Positions 8,287-10,502 of a stretch of DNA of 10,502 nucleotides are shown piece by piece; position 1 is the stretch's first letter; each line of letters starts with the position of its first letter. This DNA comes from Saccoglossus kowalevskii (taxonomy: Eukaryota; Hemichordata; Enteropneusta; Harrimaniidae): the NCBI RefSeq assembly GCF_000003605.2, contig NW_003115953.1, positions 16,041 to 26,542 of the forward strand. The letters are read 5' to 3'. Below the pieces are notes generated by a model. It was not told where the DNA came from, made no database searches, and saw only the letters and a list, made by a program, of their open reading frames with translations. A program made the translations under genes and the position numbers.

Positions 8287-8720
8287 TGCTTTTAAATGGT
8301 CATGTCATTTCTCAGATTGAATATGCAGCAAATAGACTTTTAATTTCAATGAAAAACAAAAACTTTAAAGAGCATTTAACAAGGATAATTCTTTCCAGCC
8401 TTCGCAAAAGACCTTCAATGATTTTCAGAAACCGAATCCTATTGTGGAAGTACATGTACATGCATTGCTTAAAGGCCCATACGTTCTCATACAATTAAAT
8501 ATTTAACAACTAGGGTTTTTGTATTTCAATTTCAATGGAAAACAAGACAACTCTAAACTATCACACATGTACTTCGTGTCCACTGTGCATTGCCTTTAAT
8601 TATTTAATAAAAAAAAAAAGATTCATATAATAATCACATATTGTTTAAAAGCCCATGCCATTTCCCATATTGAATATGAAGCAGGTAAATTGTTATTACT
8701 GAAATGGAAAACAAAATATA
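8287..8720 (+). repeat. Degenerate tandem array, ~178-bp period, three copies
   Basis: Related segments start at about 8287 (tgcttttaaatgg), 8466 (tgcttaaaggcc) and 8642 (tgtttaaaagcc), spacings of 179 and 176 bases. Shared landmarks in each are a CAT-rich block, an ATTRAATAT word and a TCAATGGAAAAC-like or TGAAATGGAAAAC word. The 70-codon + frame at 8286-8498 and the 60-codon minus frame at 8312-8494 lie in this array and are not called as genes. Confidence 0.45.
8608..8621. repeat. Poly(A) tract
   Basis: An uninterrupted A run after aataa ends the second unit of the degenerate array. It could be a retroposon tail or a simple slippage tract; no matching element body was recognised. Confidence 0.6.
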
Positions 8721-9251
8721 CATGTAAATCCAAACTGGTAGGGATTACTTCCTGCTGACCATGGTACATGACAACAGCTTTGATGATCACAATTCACGGC
8801 TTTATTTAATCCATTGAAACACTTCGCAAAGATCGTTGTCATGCTGGATGTGTTCAATCAAATGCATTCTTTGATTCAAAATGATTTTTCTTAATAACCA
8901 GCATAATTAATTTGTTGAAATGGGTGTCCCAATGTCTTGATCTTTATTGTTCAGTTGTTGTCATTCAGGGTACGGTGTCTTTAGTCTGATAGTTGAAATT
9001 TGTCTGTTTAGTGGTAACATTGTGACAAAATCTCACAAAGTATCACAACGCAATGCATGCCACGAATCTATTTCAATGTACTGCACAACTACTATTTTCA
9101 GTTTTTAATACTAAATCGCTGGTGACACAAATTATCAAATACGAAAGTAAATTTCAAATTAAGAAGCATTGGAAAACTACTAGAAATTGAAACAGACAAG
9201 AAGGCAAATGAAAATGAACCCTGACAAAAAATACATGTATCTCATTCATAG
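8721..9251. other. AT-rich stretch, probable intron
   Basis: No gene or repeat is supported here. Confidence 0.35.
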
Positions 9252-9406
9252 AGTGCCTCAGTGCTGGAGATTACCAGCCATGGCCATATTATGCACTTTG
9301 TGATATCGCGACTGATGCATGCTGGGTGTCAGAGGGGGTTCTGATCAAGGTTCTGTGCATGATTTATCCACAATATTTAAAAACTGCATCTAGTTGCCAT
9401 TATTGA
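9252..9406 (+). CDS. Candidate downstream exon of the signal-peptide gene, Cys/aromatic-rich
   Basis: The local sequence (9252-9349) is ~51% GC within DNA that is markedly more AT-rich. With acceptor ctcattcatag (AG at 9250-9251), phase-1 joining to the exon ending at 6610 gives an open frame starting ECLSAGDYQPWPYYALCD and continuing with DACWVSEG. It then runs either to a weak donor AAG|GTTCTG at 9350 or unspliced to TGA at 9404-9406. Read as terminal, the product would be a ~78-residue secreted peptide with five cysteines in this part. AATAAA hexamers at 9611 and 9699 could end its transcript. Against it, the pyrimidine tract is poor, the intron would be 2.6 kb, and other frames are also partly open. 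No family is recognised. Confidence 0.3.
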
Positions 9407-9540
9407 TGTAATTTCTAGGATAATTTTTTATTTATTATTAATCAACACGTGGATTCTTCATTTGTGTATTTTGGCACTAAAAAGTCGGGTACCGATGATA
9501 GTAACAGCAGAGCTGAATGTCCATTGCATCGTGATGCTGA

Positions 9541-9552
9541 TTTTTTTTTTAA
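9541..9552. repeat. Poly(T) tract
   Basis: A run of about 12 T after ctga; on the minus strand it would read as a poly(A) tail. No retroposon body was identified beside it. Confidence 0.6.
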
Positions 9553-9610
9553 TATTTGTCCTCAATACCAAAAACAAACAAACAATGAAATATAAGCATT
9601 AAGAGAAAAA

Positions 9611-9616
9611 AATAAA
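9611..9616 (+). terminator. Possible polyadenylation signal AATAAA
   Basis: This canonical hexamer lies about 205 bases after the TGA of the 9252 exon candidate; another lies at 9699-9704. In AT-rich DNA such hexamers are frequent, so this matters only if that exon is real. Confidence 0.2.
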
Positions 9617-10006
9617 TTATGTAACTGTTTTGCACGAAATTGACATTGCGCTGTCAGGCTCGTAAATTCTTCATTCGCGAAAGTGAATTGCTAAAAAAAT
9701 AAAGTATTTCACATAACTATAAATCCTAGAGAAGATCTAGTTATTCTATTTATTTGCCAGGGTGGAGTGGGTGGAATTGGGTTGGTGTGAAAAGAGTGAA
9801 GGAGAGAGGATGTGTGGCATGGTATTGAAATTAAATATGATAACATAATTCTCACTATGTATACCATTGACAGTTACCATGACCCCCACCCCACCCTAAG
9901 GTATGGGCTTCCTGCAACTAAACAAATACTTCAACCCATAAATATACCATAAATATTTATAAATTTTACCTTGCCCCTATCATCATAGATAAGAAAGATG
10001 TGTGAG

Positions 10007-10056
10007 GGGAAAACATCTGTCCTCGCTGTTAGGGAAAACATCTGTCCTCGCTGTTA
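10007..10056 (+). repeat. Perfect 25-bp tandem duplication
   Basis: Two identical, adjacent 25-bp units occupy 10007-10031 and 10032-10056. Each starts GGGAAAACATC and ends CTCGCTGTTA. Exact identity implies a recent event or a collapsed/expanded minisatellite. Confidence 0.9.
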
Positions 10057-10390
10057 ACTCTGTCGTAAAACTTTTTCTTGTGATTACTTACAAGTGCTCA
10101 ATCTTTTTCAAATTTGGATATTATATTATAACCAGTGTTTGATTTTAGATATTCATAAAGTTAAATTATTATATAAGGGTTTTGAGATTAATACATTACT
10201 TCTAATACTATATGAGGAACATGAATATTAATTAATTTATGTAATATGATGACATTTCCTCCAATCTGATTAAAATCTGATGTAGTGTACGGGCTTTAAT
10301 TATTTTAGCTATGAAGTTATTTTAATTTTATTTTTCATTACTTTTGTTATTAATGCCCTTTTATTTTATTATTTTACTTTGATTTTTTTT
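10057..10390. other. Very AT-rich non-coding stretch
   Basis: Low-complexity A/T sequence, with no gene or repeat element supported. Confidence 0.4.
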
Positions 10391-10502
10391 AAAATTCCGC
10401 CCTACCTACATCTGAGCCGATGCCTATGTAACGAGATTTCAACGAGACCCACTATCGACGATTTAGTCAACGAATCACAGACTCCTTCTATAGCGCACAT
10501 GA
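10391..10502. other. Compositional shift at the window end, possible exon edge
   Basis: After ~300 very AT-rich bases the composition becomes balanced. One + frame is open to the window end (CLCNEISTRPTIDDLVNESQ and beyond). It would need a phase-2 entry at the cctacatctgag acceptor-like site, which does not match the phase-1 donor at 6611. A minus frame of ~32 codons (MCAIEGVCDSLTKSS start) is also open. I cannot choose a strand or a function. Confidence 0.2.

Larger units (their letters stand above)
9407..10006. other. AT-rich non-coding stretch
   Basis: The stretch holds purine-rich (9762-9815) and C-rich (9882-9899) patches and a short AT palindrome near 9950-9965. No gene is seen. Confidence 0.35.

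Noticed and set aside
8286-8498. 70-codon + frame and 60-codon minus frame as genes
   Set aside because: Both sit inside the degenerate ~178-bp array and mirror each other; AT-rich Lys/Ile/Leu content with no domain.
1-10502. tRNA, rRNA, CRISPR array, intact transposase or reverse transcriptase
   Set aside because: I looked for tRNA B-box-like words, regularly spaced short repeats and long transposon coding frames on both strands and found none.

Overview
The window reads as nuclear DNA of an AT-rich, intron-containing metazoan, most likely a marine invertebrate such as a mollusc, brachiopod or other lophotrochozoan, or an invertebrate deuterostome. This is an inference. It rests on GT-AG introns whose phases match, very low coding density, long AT-rich non-coding DNA, and several short inverted-repeat elements, two of them built on a TTTATTTTCGC-like motif. 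There is no bacterial-style gene packing and there are no ribosome binding sites. I cannot name the species.

Region 1 (1 to about 3080, + strand) is the 3' end of one gene. Three exons (32-259, 767-928, 2301-2450) join with all junctions in phase 0. They encode the last ~179 residues of a PhoD-like metallophosphatase, including the ILSGDVHAA motif; the upstream exons lie outside the window. Each of the two introns carries an inverted-repeat element (about 469-665 and 1686-2211). A 3' UTR follows, with AATAAA signals at 2963 and 3053. The ATG at 776 looks like a start codon but is better explained as an internal methionine.

Region 2 (about 3080 to 6500) is non-coding as far as I can see. It contains two clear MITE-like elements, at 3924-4317 (29-bp perfect terminal inverted repeats) and 5783-5991 (7-bp target-site duplication), and a palindromic CRE-like site at 6103.

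Region 3 (about 6500 to the end) starts with a convincing small exon, 6506-6610. It encodes a signal peptide or single membrane helix and ends at a strong GTAAGT donor. The rest of that gene is uncertain: two competing downstream exons are described (9252 onward and 6805 onward), and the true continuation may lie beyond the window. The remainder is AT-rich, with a third TTTATTTTCGC-type palindromic element (7503-7707), a compact 37-nt hairpin, a degenerate ~178-bp tandem array, a perfect 25-bp tandem duplication and poly(A)/poly(T) tracts.

I see no rRNA, tRNA, CRISPR array or intact transposase. I do not see an obviously new multi-gene system. The most useful results are the corrected gene model for the phosphatase, the hidden signal-peptide exon, and the set of elements with target-site duplications.
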